Of a stretch of 64,000 nt of DNA, positions 34,092 through 42,354 are shown piece by piece. Position 1 is the stretch's first letter. Every line of letters starts with the position of its first letter. Origin of the DNA: Flavimaricola marinus (lineage in GTDB: Bacteria > Pseudomonadota > Alphaproteobacteria > Rhodobacterales > Rhodobacteraceae); the NCBI RefSeq assembly GCF_900184895.1, contig NZ_FXZK01000004.1, positions 124,001 to 188,000 on the forward strand. Direction: 5' to 3'. Under the pieces are notes generated by a model, which made no database searches, was not told the origin of the DNA, and was given only the letters and a program-made list of their open reading frames with translations. A program made the position numbers and the translations under genes.

Positions 34092-34873
34092 CTGATCTGC
34101 ACCATCGCGCTGAGCATCTGGTCGGCCGCCGTGATGACCTTGGAATTCAATTCGTAGCCGCGCTGGGCCTCGATCAGATCGGTCACCTCCTTGACTGGAT
34201 CGATGGAGCTGTCTTCGAGGTACCCTTGCCGCAACGTGCCAAGCCCGTCCTGTCCGGGAGTGGTCACGAGCGACGGGCCGGAGGCCGGTGTTTCGACAAA
34301 CAAGTTGGAGCCGATCGCCTCGAGCCCGCGTGGATTGGTAAAACCGGCGAGGGTGAATTGACCCAGAAGCTGTGGGTTCACCTGGTCGTTGAAATAGGCG
34401 TATACCTCACCTTCGGCATTGATCGAGATCGATGCGGCATCGTCCGGGATCGTGACGTTGGGCACCACGGGATACCCGTCGGAGGTGACGATCAGGCCAT
34501 CGCCGGTCCGCTTGAGCCCGCCATCGCGGGTATAGGCGGCCCGTCCGTCCGGGAGCGTGACCTCAAGATAGCCCGCGCCCTCGATCGCCAGATCCAGATC
34601 GCCGTTGGTCGCGCTGAGCGCACCTTGCGCAAGGATCATCGACACGGCGGTTGGCCGGACGCCGAGGCCAAGCTGCACCCCTGTTGGCAACACGGTGCCG
34701 TCGGCGGCGTTTATCGTGCCGGGTCGGGCGAATTGCTGATAATGCAGATCCGCAAACTCCGCGCGACGGGCGTTGTAGCCGGTGGTGTTCATGTTTGCGA
34801 GGTTGTTCGAGATCACCTCGACCCGCATTTGTTGCGCCGACATGCCGGCGGCTGCGATTTGTAATGCACGCAT
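34088..34873 (-). CDS. flgG: Flagellar distal rod protein FlgG
   Basis: This 261-residue protein, the usual length for FlgG, forms the distal rod. The N-terminus has MRALQIAAAGMSAQQ and ISNNLANMNTTGYNARRAEF. The C-terminus has LRQGYLEDSSIDPVKEVTDLIEAQRGYELNSKVI, both FlgG signatures (the latter as key segment DLIEAQRGYE). It sits between flgF and flgA on the reverse strand and overlaps flgA by four bases. Confidence 0.95.
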   Translation of the reverse strand: MRALQIAAAGMSAQQMRVEVISNNLANMNTTGYNARRAEFADLHYQQFARPGTINAADGTVLPTGVQLGLGVRPTAVSMILAQGALSATNGDLDLAIEGAGYLEVTLPDGRAAYTRDGGLKRTGDGLIVTSDGYPVVPNVTIPDDAASISINAEGEVYAYFNDQVNPQLLGQFTLAGFTNPRGLEAIGSNLFVETPASGPSLVTTPGQDGLGTLRQGYLEDSSIDPVKEVTDLIEAQRGYELNSKVITAADQMLSAMVQIR

Positions 34874-34910
34874 TTCTTGCGAACTCCTTTTTTGGCCCGG
34901 TCAATCGGGC

Positions 34911-35627
34911 CTATTTGCTGAGGTCACGGATCACGGTGCGGATGCGCTGATCCTCGTTGTCGAGGAAGTTCTGCCCAAGCTCGTAGGCCCGCTGCACCTC
35001 GATCATCCGCGTGATTTCCAGAACCGGGTTGACGTTGGATTGCTCCAGAAAGCCTTGCACCATTCGGGCGTCCAAAGCGGGTTCGACGCCGCCCTCGGCC
35101 ACAAACCGCACGCCGTCTTCGCGCCGCACATTCAACGGATCGACCGGCACGAACATCCCGACCTGCCCGACAGGCTGCCCGTCTGCGGAGATGGTGCCGT
35201 CGGCCGCAATCCCGATGCTTCGGGTGCCTTGCGGGACGAAGACCGGTGCTCCACCGCCGTCGAGGACAGGAAAACCGTCCATCGTAACCAGATCGCCGTT
35301 TTCGTTTGGTGTGAACTGCCCGGCCCGGGTCAGACGATCGCCCTGCGGGGTCTGCACCATGAAGAACCCGTCACCTTCGATCGCCAGATCGAACGTTCCG
35401 CCGGTTTGAGCGAGCCCGCCCTGGGACTGCACGGTTTGGCGAACCTCGGCCGACGCCATCGAAAGCGATGGCGCGTCTGCGCCCAAATTGGCCACGTATT
35501 CCGCGAACACCACGCCCTCCGCCCGATACCCCGTCGTCGAGGCGTTGGCGATGTTGTTGGCGAGCGATTGCATCTCGGACAGCAGGCCGGATTGCCGGGT
35601 AAGCGCGGTGTAGGTTGCATTGTCCAT
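34911..35627 (-). CDS. flgF: Flagellar proximal rod protein FlgF
   Basis: This 238-residue rod protein carries the axial N-terminal motif SLANNIANASTTGYRAEGVVF and the C-terminal MIEVQRAYELGQNFLD. FlgF and FlgG are paralogues; this one starts MDNATYTALTRQSGLL, which fits FlgF, and lacks the FlgG start. It lies five bases after fliQ and 37 bases before flgG on the reverse strand. Confidence 0.92.
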   Translation of the reverse strand: MDNATYTALTRQSGLLSEMQSLANNIANASTTGYRAEGVVFAEYVANLGADAPSLSMASAEVRQTVQSQGGLAQTGGTFDLAIEGDGFFMVQTPQGDRLTRAGQFTPNENGDLVTMDGFPVLDGGGAPVFVPQGTRSIGIAADGTISADGQPVGQVGMFVPVDPLNVRREDGVRFVAEGGVEPALDARMVQGFLEQSNVNPVLEITRMIEVQRAYELGQNFLDNEDQRIRTVIRDLSK

Positions 35628-35632
35628 GGACG

Positions 35633-35899
35633 TCAGGTCCCTATTATGATCGGCACGAGGGTGGTCTGGAAAAAGCTGACCAGGGTTTCGGTCATGAATC
35701 CCATGGTCATCCAGAAGACGATAAGAATGGCCCCGAGTTTCGGCACGAATGTGAGCGTCATCTCTTGGATCGAGGTCAGAGCCTGAAACAGGCCGACCGT
35801 CAGACCGGCGACCAGCGCCACCGCCAAGATCGGCATCGAGATCAGCGTTGCGGTCCAGAGACCCTGTCGCAACACGTCGTAGAACAGAGCCTCGTTCAT
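35633..35899 (-). CDS. fliQ: Flagellar export protein FliQ
   Basis: This 88-residue protein has two membrane helices (TLISMPILAVALVAGLTVGLFQA and KLGAILIVFWMTMGFM) joined by the conserved SIQEMTLTFVPK loop. Start, length and sequence match the family exactly (beginning MNEALFYDVLRQGLW). It forms the FliPQR gate. Upstream in-frame codons belong to the fliE coding region and are excluded. It is four bases after fliE. Confidence 0.95.
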   Translation of the reverse strand: MNEALFYDVLRQGLWTATLISMPILAVALVAGLTVGLFQALTSIQEMTLTFVPKLGAILIVFWMTMGFMTETLVSFFQTTLVPIIIGT

Positions 35900-35903
35900 C
35901 CGG

Positions 35904-36191
35904 TTACACCGGCATCCGCAAGATTTCCTGATAGGCCTCGACCACCTTGTTGCGGATCGTGACGGCCGTCTCGACGGCAAGCTCGGTCTGAGCCAGCGCC
36001 TGAACCAGAGCGTGAGGATCGGACCCGGTGGTCATCGTCTCCATCGCGGTGGCTTCGCTTTCTTGCAGTGTGCTCGCGAAATTCTGGACAAGGCCGGAAA
36101 GCGCACCGCCGGTTTCTTCACCCGGCTGCGGCGTGGTTGCGGTTCGGTTTGCGGCATACTGCCGCGCAACAAGGGACGTATTCAGTTCCAT
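35904..36191 (-). CDS. fliE: Flagellar MS ring-rod adaptor FliE
   Basis: This 95-residue protein links the MS ring to the proximal rod. The C-terminal half carries the family pattern DPHALVQALAQTELAVETAVTIRNKVVEAYQEILRMPV, in which the NKVVEAYQEI segment is diagnostic. The N-terminal part is variable. It is encoded between flgC and fliQ, its usual neighbours in alphaproteobacteria. Confidence 0.94.
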   Translation of the reverse strand: MELNTSLVARQYAANRTATTPQPGEETGGALSGLVQNFASTLQESEATAMETMTTGSDPHALVQALAQTELAVETAVTIRNKVVEAYQEILRMPV

Positions 36192-36203
36192 TGTTCATTG
36201 CTC

Positions 36204-36596
36204 CTATTTTCGTAGTAGATCCATCAGGGCCGCGGACATCTTGCGCACCTGATCGAACATCTTGAGATTGGCTTCGTAGCTCCGGTTGGCCTCTCGGGAA
36301 TCCGCGATTTCGACCAGCAGGTTGACGTTTGAGCCGATGTAGTAGCCGGTCTCGTCCGCCAATGGATTGTCCGGATCGTAGACCTGCGGCAGCTCGGTCC
36401 GGTCGAGTTGCACCCGACCTGTCGTCACCGCCCCCGTTCTGTCGCCTCGCTCGACGACCTGCTCGAAGGAGACGGTCTTTCGCCGGTAACCGGGCGTGTC
36501 GTTATTCGCAATATTTTCAGATACATAGCGAATGCGCTCTGCTTGGGATCGCATGCCGCTGGCGGCCACATTCAAGGCGTCACTGAAATCCGTCAT
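36204..36596 (-). CDS. flgC: Flagellar proximal rod protein FlgC
   Basis: This 130-residue rod protein has the N-terminal motif NVAASGMRSQAERIRYVSENIANNDTPGYRRK and the C-terminal EIADSREANRSYEANLKMFDQ pattern, as expected for FlgC. Length is normal. It starts two bases after the flgB stop on the reverse strand. Confidence 0.93.
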   Translation of the reverse strand: MTDFSDALNVAASGMRSQAERIRYVSENIANNDTPGYRRKTVSFEQVVERGDRTGAVTTGRVQLDRTELPQVYDPDNPLADETGYYIGSNVNLLVEIADSREANRSYEANLKMFDQVRKMSAALMDLLRK

Positions 36597-36598
36597 GA

Positions 36599-36982
36599 TC
36601 AGCGCCCCAGCGAGGTGCGCATGACGGTCAGCGCGTGTTTGTAGATGGCAAGCGCCCGACTATGTTCACGCTCGATATTGACGGCGTTGAGCATTTCCTG
36701 CTCGATCGAGACCGTGTTGCCGTTGGGCGACGGCTCGGCGCCGCTTGTCTCGGCCCGCGCGATTGCAGGCGAGTTGTTGGCCGCACCGATGTGGCCGGGG
36801 CGAGTGGCCCGCATCCGCCCCGTTTCCGCGGCGCTGTAACTGTCGGTGAACGACGCGATTGCCCGCGCCTGATAGCCGGGTGTATCCGCGTTTGCGATAT
36901 TCGTCGCCACAATGGCCTGACGCGACCCGGCATGCCGGGCCATTTGCGATGATACCTGAAAAAGATCCAAGTTTTTGTACAT
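36599..36982 (-). CDS. flgB: Flagellar proximal rod protein FlgB
   Basis: This 127-residue rod protein heads the reverse-strand operon flgB-flgC-fliE-fliQ-flgF-flgG-flgA-flgH-fliL2. It has the motif IVATNIANADTPGYQARAI near residue 30 and the C-terminal helix EQEMLNAVNIEREHSRALAIYKHALT. The ATG at 36982 is used because an earlier in-frame ATG lacks conserved residues. The 91-base divergent gap to fliI presumably holds both promoters. Confidence 0.92.
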   Translation of the reverse strand: MYKNLDLFQVSSQMARHAGSRQAIVATNIANADTPGYQARAIASFTDSYSAAETGRMRATRPGHIGAANNSPAIARAETSGAEPSPNGNTVSIEQEMLNAVNIEREHSRALAIYKHALTVMRTSLGR

Positions 36983-37073
36983 CGGGGCTTCTCCCTCGAT
37001 TGGCTTCAACCAAGCATTAAGCCTGATTCCTTAAGAAGGAGTTGTTGCCAGAACGGCAAAGGAGCTCTTGCAG

Positions 37074-38420
37074 ATGCAACCGACTGTTTTTGAGAAGATG
37101 AGCATCGCCCTCGACGCCATGCGCGCGACGCATCGCGTCGGTCGGGTCACGGAAGCTACGGGCGGAATGGTCCATGTCTCCGGACTGTCCGAATTCGCCC
37201 GCCTCGGCGATCGCGTGCGTATTGGGGCGCAATCCGCGCCGGTGAAAGCGGAAGTAATCCGAATCGACCGCGGCTCTGTTCAACTGATGTTACAGGGTGC
37301 CGAGGACGGTTTGTTGGTCGGCGACCCGGTGATTTTGGAGCCTCGTCCTCGGTTCGCGCCGGACGAATCGTGGATTGGCCGCGTCGTCGATCCGGATGGA
37401 CTTCCCCTGGATGGCCGCCCGCTGCTTGCCGGTGCCAAAGCGCGCAACCTTCGTGCCGACCCGCCGCCGCCGCAGGCGCGCCGACAACTCGGCACAAGGT
37501 TGGAGACTGGGCTTGCCATCTTTGACACCATGCTGCCGATTGTTCGTGGCCAGAGGATTGGCCTCTTTTCCGGGTCTGGCGTCGGCAAATCGACATTGCT
37601 GGGCGACCTTGCCCGTGGCGTGAACGCGGATGTCATCGTGATCGGGTTGGTCGGTGAACGCGGGCGGGAACTGCGCCATTTCGTGGAAGACGTGCTCGGT
37701 GCCGAGGGAATGGCGCGTGCGGTGGTCGTCGCGGCGACCTCGGACCGCGCACCGCAATTGAGGCGCCGCTGCGCATGGGCTGCCACGGCTGTGGCAGAGC
37801 ACTTCCGCGATGAGGGCAAACAGGTGCTGTTGCTCTTGGATAGTGTCACAAGATTTGCCGAAGCCCACCGCGAGCTCGCCTCGACGGCGGGCGAGGCGTC
37901 CGGGCTCCGCGGGTATCCGGCGACCACCGGTCCGGCAATCGCAGCTTTGAGTGAACGAGCGGGACCGGGCGTGCCGGGAACCGGCGACATTACCGCGATC
38001 TATACTGTCTTGGTCGCGGGATCGGACATGGAAGAGCCGGTGGCAGACATGTTGCGAGGCGTTCTGGACGGGCATGTGGTCCTTGATCGGGAGATCGCCG
38101 AACGCGGGCGCTTTCCGGCCGTCAATATGCTTCGATCTGTTTCGCGTTCCTTACCGAAGGCTGCGACGGATCAGGAGAATGTTCTGATTGCAGAGGCGCG
38201 GGCCATGATGGGGGCCTATGATCGGGCAGAAATGATGATCCAGGCTGGGCTGTATACACCCGGGTCTGATGCGGCGATCGATGCCGCAATAGCCTGTCAC
38301 ATTCCTTTAGAAACTTTCATGGCACAAAGGGTGCAGGGGGGAATTGCGTCCAGCTTTGCGGCGTTGCGCAAGGCCTTGTCCTATGCCCGCCCGCAACCGC
38401 GAAGCACGGCGAAACGCTGA
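37074..38420 (+). CDS. fliI: Flagellum-specific ATPase FliI
   Basis: This 448-residue F1-type ATPase drives protein export. It has an N-terminal beta-barrel domain (MVHVSGLSEFARLGDRVRI). The Walker A motif GSGVGKS is at residues 167-173, the export-ATPase signature VIVIGLVGERGRELRHF follows, and the Walker B LLLLDSVTRFAEAHRE comes after. The C-terminus is helical. ATG 37074 is nine bases after AAAGGAG; TTG 37068 is only three bases from it and is less likely. It is transcribed opposite to flgB, and its stop directly abuts the stop of the next reverse-strand gene. Confidence 0.95.
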   Translation: MQPTVFEKMSIALDAMRATHRVGRVTEATGGMVHVSGLSEFARLGDRVRIGAQSAPVKAEVIRIDRGSVQLMLQGAEDGLLVGDPVILEPRPRFAPDESWIGRVVDPDGLPLDGRPLLAGAKARNLRADPPPPQARRQLGTRLETGLAIFDTMLPIVRGQRIGLFSGSGVGKSTLLGDLARGVNADVIVIGLVGERGRELRHFVEDVLGAEGMARAVVVAATSDRAPQLRRRCAWAATAVAEHFRDEGKQVLLLLDSVTRFAEAHRELASTAGEASGLRGYPATTGPAIAALSERAGPGVPGTGDITAIYTVLVAGSDMEEPVADMLRGVLDGHVVLDREIAERGRFPAVNMLRSVSRSLPKAATDQENVLIAEARAMMGAYDRAEMMIQAGLYTPGSDAAIDAAIACHIPLETFMAQRVQGGIASSFAALRKALSYARPQPRSTAKR

Positions 38421-38429
38421 TCAGGCGTT
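38413..38429. terminator. Hairpin across the abutting stops of fliI and the DUF1217 gene
   Basis: AACGC (38413-38417) pairs with GCGTT (38425-38429) around TGATCAG, the joined stop codons of the two convergent genes. The stem is five bases and no T tract follows. A shared bidirectional role is possible but weakly supported. Confidence 0.3.
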
Positions 38430-39224
38430 GAGATTGGGCATGGCTTGCAACAGGTTCAACGCGATTGAGCTGCCGCTGGCATTCGAATAGGCCGTGATTT
38501 CGGATCGGACGAGATAGAGGCGGATCAACTTCTCCTGCATCTCGGGATCTGCGAAGTCCTCAACCTTATCCGTGCCGAACACGGATTGCGAACGCTCCTG
38601 GAATGCGGTGCGCTGTTGATCGATGTCGATGGCGCCGAAGCTCGACGGGAACCCCAGAGCCGTCTCGAAAATCGTCCGCACCGGAGTGCTGCCCATCACG
38701 GCGAACCACTGCGCGTCACTTGGAAGATCCTGATCAAAAATGTCACTAAGCCCGCTGGAAAGATTCAACGCGAGGCGCATGTCTCCGTTTACATCACCAA
38801 CGGCGCGCTCGAATTGACGATCCTCGAATCTCGCAAGGATCTGATCCGCGAAATTGGACAGTCGAGTGCGACTACCGAGGTCTCCAAACCCGAACTCCCG
38901 AGACATCGTGTTGTAGCGCTTGTCGGACAAACGGTTGGCGAGGGCGTCTTCGGCCAAAGTCCCGTCTTCGAGAATCTTTTGTATGAAGGCCTTGTTGCCG
39001 ATATCTTCGTCGAGGCCGAAGGCACCGAGAGCGACTTCTAGCAGCCGTCGGTCTGCCACCAGTTCTTCGGCGGTGTTGATCTTGCTGATATTCTCTCGAA
39101 AGTAGTCGGTTTGGCGCTGGAAGGTCGTCGTCTGAACGAAGGCGTCCTTCTGAGTGTCGAGCGTGCGCTGGAGGAATCGCCAGCCGGCATAGCCCGTGAT
39201 GGGAATGACCGGCTGGAATGTCAT
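38421..39224 (-). CDS. DUF1217 flagellar locus protein
   Basis: This 267-residue protein with mostly helical structure matches the DUF1217 pattern as I know it from alphaproteobacterial flagellar loci: ITGYAGWRFLQRTLDTQKDAF at the start, then NISKINTAEELVADRRLLEVALGAFGLD, and later YNTMSREFGF. No signal peptide or membrane helix is evident. It is last in the fliC-flaF-flbT run, and its start overlaps the flbT stop (ATGA). Function in the flagellum is not established; a filament-assembly or secreted-component role is inferred from position. Confidence 0.82.
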   Translation of the reverse strand: MTFQPVIPITGYAGWRFLQRTLDTQKDAFVQTTTFQRQTDYFRENISKINTAEELVADRRLLEVALGAFGLDEDIGNKAFIQKILEDGTLAEDALANRLSDKRYNTMSREFGFGDLGSRTRLSNFADQILARFEDRQFERAVGDVNGDMRLALNLSSGLSDIFDQDLPSDAQWFAVMGSTPVRTIFETALGFPSSFGAIDIDQQRTAFQERSQSVFGTDKVEDFADPEMQEKLIRLYLVRSEITAYSNASGSSIALNLLQAMPNLNA

Positions 39225-39631
39225 GACAGCCTCGGTGCGGTGGCTAAGAGCCGCTCTTCACGGGGAAGCAATGTCCGTAGACGTTTGAGCGCGCGATAGA
39301 AGTCGCCCGAGGTGACCGCCTCCGTCGCTTCCGTCAGGATGGCGCGACTGTCGGGGTCGCAGAGTGCCTGGCTGAGTTGCTCGATGCCGCGCAGCAGTTG
39401 GATGGCACCTTCGTCCTCGCTGGCATCGCCCGAGAGTATCAGTTGCGCGACATAGCAGACGCGCCGAACGGGGGTGTTGACCTCGTCGGGGCGGATGGCA
39501 TCGCGTAACCGGAGAATGTTTGCATTTGGCGTGAGGATCGAGAGGCGTGAACGGCGATCTCCGTTTTCGATGACAGCGCCATTCACCAGCACCCGTTCCT
39601 TGGGTCCGAGTTTGAGGACAAGACCAGTCAT
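39221..39631 (-). CDS. flbT: Flagellin post-transcriptional regulator FlbT
   Basis: This 136-residue protein belongs to the FlbT family, which in Caulobacter binds flagellin mRNA and limits its translation. Features are GLVLKLGPKERVLVNGAVIENGDRRSRL at the start (key segment KERVLVNGAVIENG), then RVCYVAQLILSGDAS. Its start overlaps the flaF stop by one base. Together with flaF it sits downstream of the flagellin gene, the canonical alphaproteobacterial order. Confidence 0.92.
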   Translation of the reverse strand: MTGLVLKLGPKERVLVNGAVIENGDRRSRLSILTPNANILRLRDAIRPDEVNTPVRRVCYVAQLILSGDASEDEGAIQLLRGIEQLSQALCDPDSRAILTEATEAVTSGDFYRALKRLRTLLPREERLLATAPRLS

Positions 39632-40023
39632 CAGTTTATCTCCTGAGCTTTTGCCCGGCCCTGAATCGAGGTGCCCAAGCCACGCAGAATTGCTGTGTTG
39701 ATATCGATCAAAGCCTCGACGCCGGCGTCGCCCCGCAGGACCTTGCTCGAGTGCAAGTTGGTGAATTCGTAGAGGTAGAAGATCTGGGCCCGCAGTTGCT
39801 GTGGTAGGCCATTGTCTGGATCAGCCACATCGGCGGCCAAGATTGTCCAGAGTGTGCGATTGTCGTGAAGTGCGTCGACGAGATCGCGAAACGAATCTTT
39901 TTCTGTGGCATCTTTGAGGCGACCGATGATGTCGCTGAACGCCTGATATTCGATAGACTTGGAGGTGCGTAGATGCGTTTGGGTGGGCGCGTAGGCCTTT
40001 CGAGCCTGATCTATTGCGTTCAC
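39631..40023 (-). CDS. flaF: Flagellin biosynthesis regulator FlaF
   Basis: This 130-residue protein matches FlaF, needed for flagellin secretion and synthesis in Caulobacter. Typical segments are IDQARKAYAPTQTHLRTSKSIEYQAF at the start (key residues ARKAY) and NGLPQQLRAQIFYLYEFTNLHSSKVL. The GTG at 40023 follows AAGGACAGCAC with proper spacing; an upstream in-frame ATG has no conservation. It lies between fliC and flbT on the reverse strand, separated from fliC by 104 bases with a strong hairpin. Confidence 0.9.
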   Translation of the reverse strand: MNAIDQARKAYAPTQTHLRTSKSIEYQAFSDIIGRLKDATEKDSFRDLVDALHDNRTLWTILAADVADPDNGLPQQLRAQIFYLYEFTNLHSSKVLRGDAGVEALIDINTAILRGLGTSIQGRAKAQEIN

Positions 40024-40092
40024 GTGCTGTCCTTCCGGAGCCAATGTGGAACGGGCCGCGAGTTTTTCGCGTCATTAAGGGGCGGTCAGGGG

Positions 40093-40120
40093 GGTGAAGG
40101 CGACCTGCGCCGCCTTCACC
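40093..40120 (-). terminator. Hairpin between fliC and flaF
   Basis: A perfect ten-base stem: GGTGAAGGCG (40093-40102) and CGCCTTCACC (40111-40120), loop eight bases. On the reverse strand it begins seven bases after the fliC stop and is followed by C-rich sequence, not T. It may stabilise fliC mRNA or partly terminate transcription before flaF. Confidence 0.55.
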
Positions 40121-40127
40121 TGATGAC

Positions 40128-41393
40128 TTACCGGAACAGGGACAGGATCGTCTGCGGTGCCTGGTTGGCAATCGACAGAGCCTGAACGCCCAGCTGCTGC
40201 TGAACCTGCAGCGCCTGAAGTCGCGCAGATGCCTCTTCCATGTCGGCATCCACGAGGCTGCCGATACCGGATTTCAGTGCGTCGGTGAGGCCCGATACAA
40301 AGTCCATCTGCGTGTCGATCCGGCCTTGGGCCGAGCCGAAGGATGCCGCAGCATTGATCGACGTCTGGATCATCCCTTCGATAGCGCCGAGGGCAGCATC
40401 AGCGCCGTTTGACGTGGTCACGTCGAACTGATCAAGAAGCGCAAGACCGCCACCAACGTTGCCGTTTGCCGTTGCCGGTGTCGTGATCGCGTAGGATGTC
40501 ACGTCGGCAGCCGTCAGCGAGATAGTGGCGCCACCTGTCTCGTTGTCATTGGTGAAATCGATCTGACCAGCAGTTGTGGCGTTCAGCGAGTATGTGCCGT
40601 TGATGCCCAACTTGTCCGCGGCGAAATTCAACGCGGTGACCATGTTGTTGGCCACGTCGGTTTGAGTATCGCCTTCGCGGACACCCACGATGATCTGGTT
40701 GCCAGCGCCGAGAGCGGTACCGGCAATCTGGCTGATCTGGATGGTGGAGCCTTGAGTCGCCAGCGCAGTGGTGACGGTAAATGCGTTGGCCTGGGTGGCG
40801 CCGGCAACAATCCCTGCAGCAGCGGCCGAGGTGGGACCTGCTGCGCCGCCAGCAGTAGCCATCGTGCCGCTGGATGTGCCGAGGTCCTGCTTCGTCACAT
40901 TGATTTCAGAGGCCGCAACGCCAGAACCCGAACGGTCGAGCGACGAGAGAACGTTGATCGAACCGGTTCCTGCCGTATTGCTGCTGTTCTCGAGGAGGTT
41001 CAGCCCGTTGAACTGCGCCGCGCCGACAACCGCACCGATCTGGTCGCGGAGTGCCGCGATATCGGTCTGGATCTTTTCGCGATCGACGTTCTCTTCCTGG
41101 CTCGCGACGATCTTCTCTTTCATCTGAGTCAGAAGGTCGGTCACTGTTTCGGAGGCCTGCCGTGCCACGGAGGCCGTCGACTGGCCGAGGGACAGGCTGG
41201 AACTGATTGCCTTGAAGCCGGAGACATCGGACTCCATCACCTTCGAGATCGCCCAGATTGCCGAGTTGTCCTTGGCGGAGCTGACCGCTTTACCTGTCGA
41301 GATCAGGTTTTGTGTGCTGGCCATATCCTTGTTGATGGATTTTAGAGTCTGCAGCGCAACCATTGCGCCGTTGTTTGTCAGAATGCTGGACAT
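40128..41393 (-). CDS. fliC: Flagellin FliC
   Basis: This 421-residue filament protein has conserved flagellin ends. The N-domain begins MSSILTNNGAMVALQTLKSI and contains STGKAVSSAKDNSAIWAI. The C-domain ends LQVQQQLGVQALSIANQAPQTILSLFR (key segment LSIANQAPQTILSLFR). The central variable part is Ala, Thr and Gly rich, as is usual for the surface-exposed region. It is the only flagellin gene in the window. Its 5' region has a CtrA-box-like site, and flaF and flbT follow on the same strand. Confidence 0.95.
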   Translation of the reverse strand: MSSILTNNGAMVALQTLKSINKDMASTQNLISTGKAVSSAKDNSAIWAISKVMESDVSGFKAISSSLSLGQSTASVARQASETVTDLLTQMKEKIVASQEENVDREKIQTDIAALRDQIGAVVGAAQFNGLNLLENSSNTAGTGSINVLSSLDRSGSGVAASEINVTKQDLGTSSGTMATAGGAAGPTSAAAAGIVAGATQANAFTVTTALATQGSTIQISQIAGTALGAGNQIIVGVREGDTQTDVANNMVTALNFAADKLGINGTYSLNATTAGQIDFTNDNETGGATISLTAADVTSYAITTPATANGNVGGGLALLDQFDVTTSNGADAALGAIEGMIQTSINAAASFGSAQGRIDTQMDFVSGLTDALKSGIGSLVDADMEEASARLQALQVQQQLGVQALSIANQAPQTILSLFR

Positions 41394-41554
41394 GTTGTAG
41401 TGGTCCTTTGTTAGGTCGGCGCTTTTTACGCCATAGTTTCGAGATCCCGCTGTCTAGCGGTATGGACTGTCATTCTGACATTTGCCTGCGTTTCGCTTTC
41501 GTCGAACCGCCTGCGCCATCTCGGTGGATGCCGGTGCAACCTGCACCTTTCCGC

Positions 41555-41569
41555 CTAACGAAACCCTAA
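41555..41569 (-). promoter_or_regulatory. CtrA-box-like site upstream of fliC
   Basis: On the reverse strand TTAG, seven bases, TTAG (41569 down to 41555): six of eight positions match TTAA-N7-TTAA and the spacing is exact. It lies about 160 bases before the fliC start in the 223-base gap between fliC and flgN. CtrA control is inferred. Confidence 0.4.
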
Positions 41570-41616
41570 CTCCGGACCCCCATATCCCCTCAATTTGAGC
41601 GAAAATATCGGACGTT

Positions 41617-41958
41617 TCAGACCTTGCGCTCGATCACGGTGCGTCCGGCGTCGACCTGCTGTCGTTGCCCGGATTTGTCATAGGTCGAAAAGCTGGACCG
41701 TTGCTGGCGCAATCCGTCCATCCGCCCCCTCGCGGCCCGCATTCCGTCGATGGCCGCAGCCAACAAGGCTTGATTGCGCCGCACGGCATGGGCGACGCGC
41801 TGCATGTTCCGCTCGGACAAGGCCTGCTCGCCCAGCCGCGCGAGCAGTTTCTGCTTGGATGGCGCCAACTCATCCAGATCGGCATAGTCGCCACGGAGGA
41901 GAGCCGCCCTTTCGTCGTCCAGAAGTTTCAGAAGTGCGGTAGGTTTTTGCTCAGCCAT
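41617..41958 (-). CDS. flgN: FlgN-like export chaperone
   Basis: This 113-residue protein is soluble and helical, with the FlgN pattern: LLKLLDDERAALLRGDYADLDELAPSKQKLLARL (key segment LLDDERAALLRGD), then VAHAVRRNQALLAAAIDGMRAARGR and a C-terminal FSTYDKSG segment like the FlgN/YvyG ending. FlgN escorts the hook-filament junction proteins FlgK and FlgL to the export gate. It overlaps the end of the flgJ-like gene by eight bases. Family conservation is low, so certainty is moderate. Confidence 0.78.
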   Translation of the reverse strand: MAEQKPTALLKLLDDERAALLRGDYADLDELAPSKQKLLARLGEQALSERNMQRVAHAVRRNQALLAAAIDGMRAARGRMDGLRQQRSSFSTYDKSGQRQQVDAGRTVIERKV

Positions 41959-42244
41959 CTGCCCGTGCCTTCATCGCTTCGAACAACGCCTCGGCCAGGC
42001 CGATACCGCCGGCTTGGACCATTTCCTTGGCCTGTGCTTCCCTCAGGAAAGAAGCGAAGTGCTCCTCACCTGCGCCGCCACCGAAGGTTTCACGTGGGGC
42101 CCCGACCCCTGCGGATTTGAGCATTTCCGCGAGGAAACTCGCTTCGAGGTTCTGGGCGGCTGCGAGCAATTGCTCATCCCGCGTCGGCGCGGTTGCAGCC
42201 GTGGCCGCCGATTGGGGCGACGGCGACGAAATCGGTATGGACAT
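41951..42244 (-). CDS. flgJ: FlgJ-like rod-binding protein (N-terminal domain only)
   Basis: This 97-residue protein corresponds to the rod-scaffold domain of FlgJ: QNLEASFLAEMLKSAGVGAP, GAGEEHFASFLREAQAKEMVQAGGIGLAEALFEAM (key segment AKEMVQAGGIGLAE). The C-terminal peptidoglycan hydrolase domain of enterobacterial FlgJ is absent, which is common in alphaproteobacteria, where a separate hydrolase supplies it. It is followed on the same strand by the FlgN-like gene, with an eight-base overlap. Confidence 0.88.
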   Translation of the reverse strand: MSIPISSPSPQSAATAATAPTRDEQLLAAAQNLEASFLAEMLKSAGVGAPRETFGGGAGEEHFASFLREAQAKEMVQAGGIGLAEALFEAMKARADG

Positions 42245-42290
42245 GGACTACTCCAATTCGAGTGACTTTGTCTGAAATACGTCAAGGACG

Positions 42291-42305
42291 GTAAAGATAC
42301 GGTAA
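42291..42305. promoter_or_regulatory. Direct repeat with 11-base period between flgJ and fliK
   Basis: ACGGTAA occurs twice, 11 bases apart (42288-42294 and 42299-42305). On the reverse strand this reads TTAC-N7-TTAC, the same spacing as the CtrA-like sites elsewhere in the locus but with a C in the fourth position. It lies in the 110-base divergent gap, so it could serve both genes. Its function is unproven. Confidence 0.35.
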
Positions 42306-42354
42306 GCATTGCCCGTCAAAGATAGGCGAAACGTTATCGCGCATCGGAGAACTG

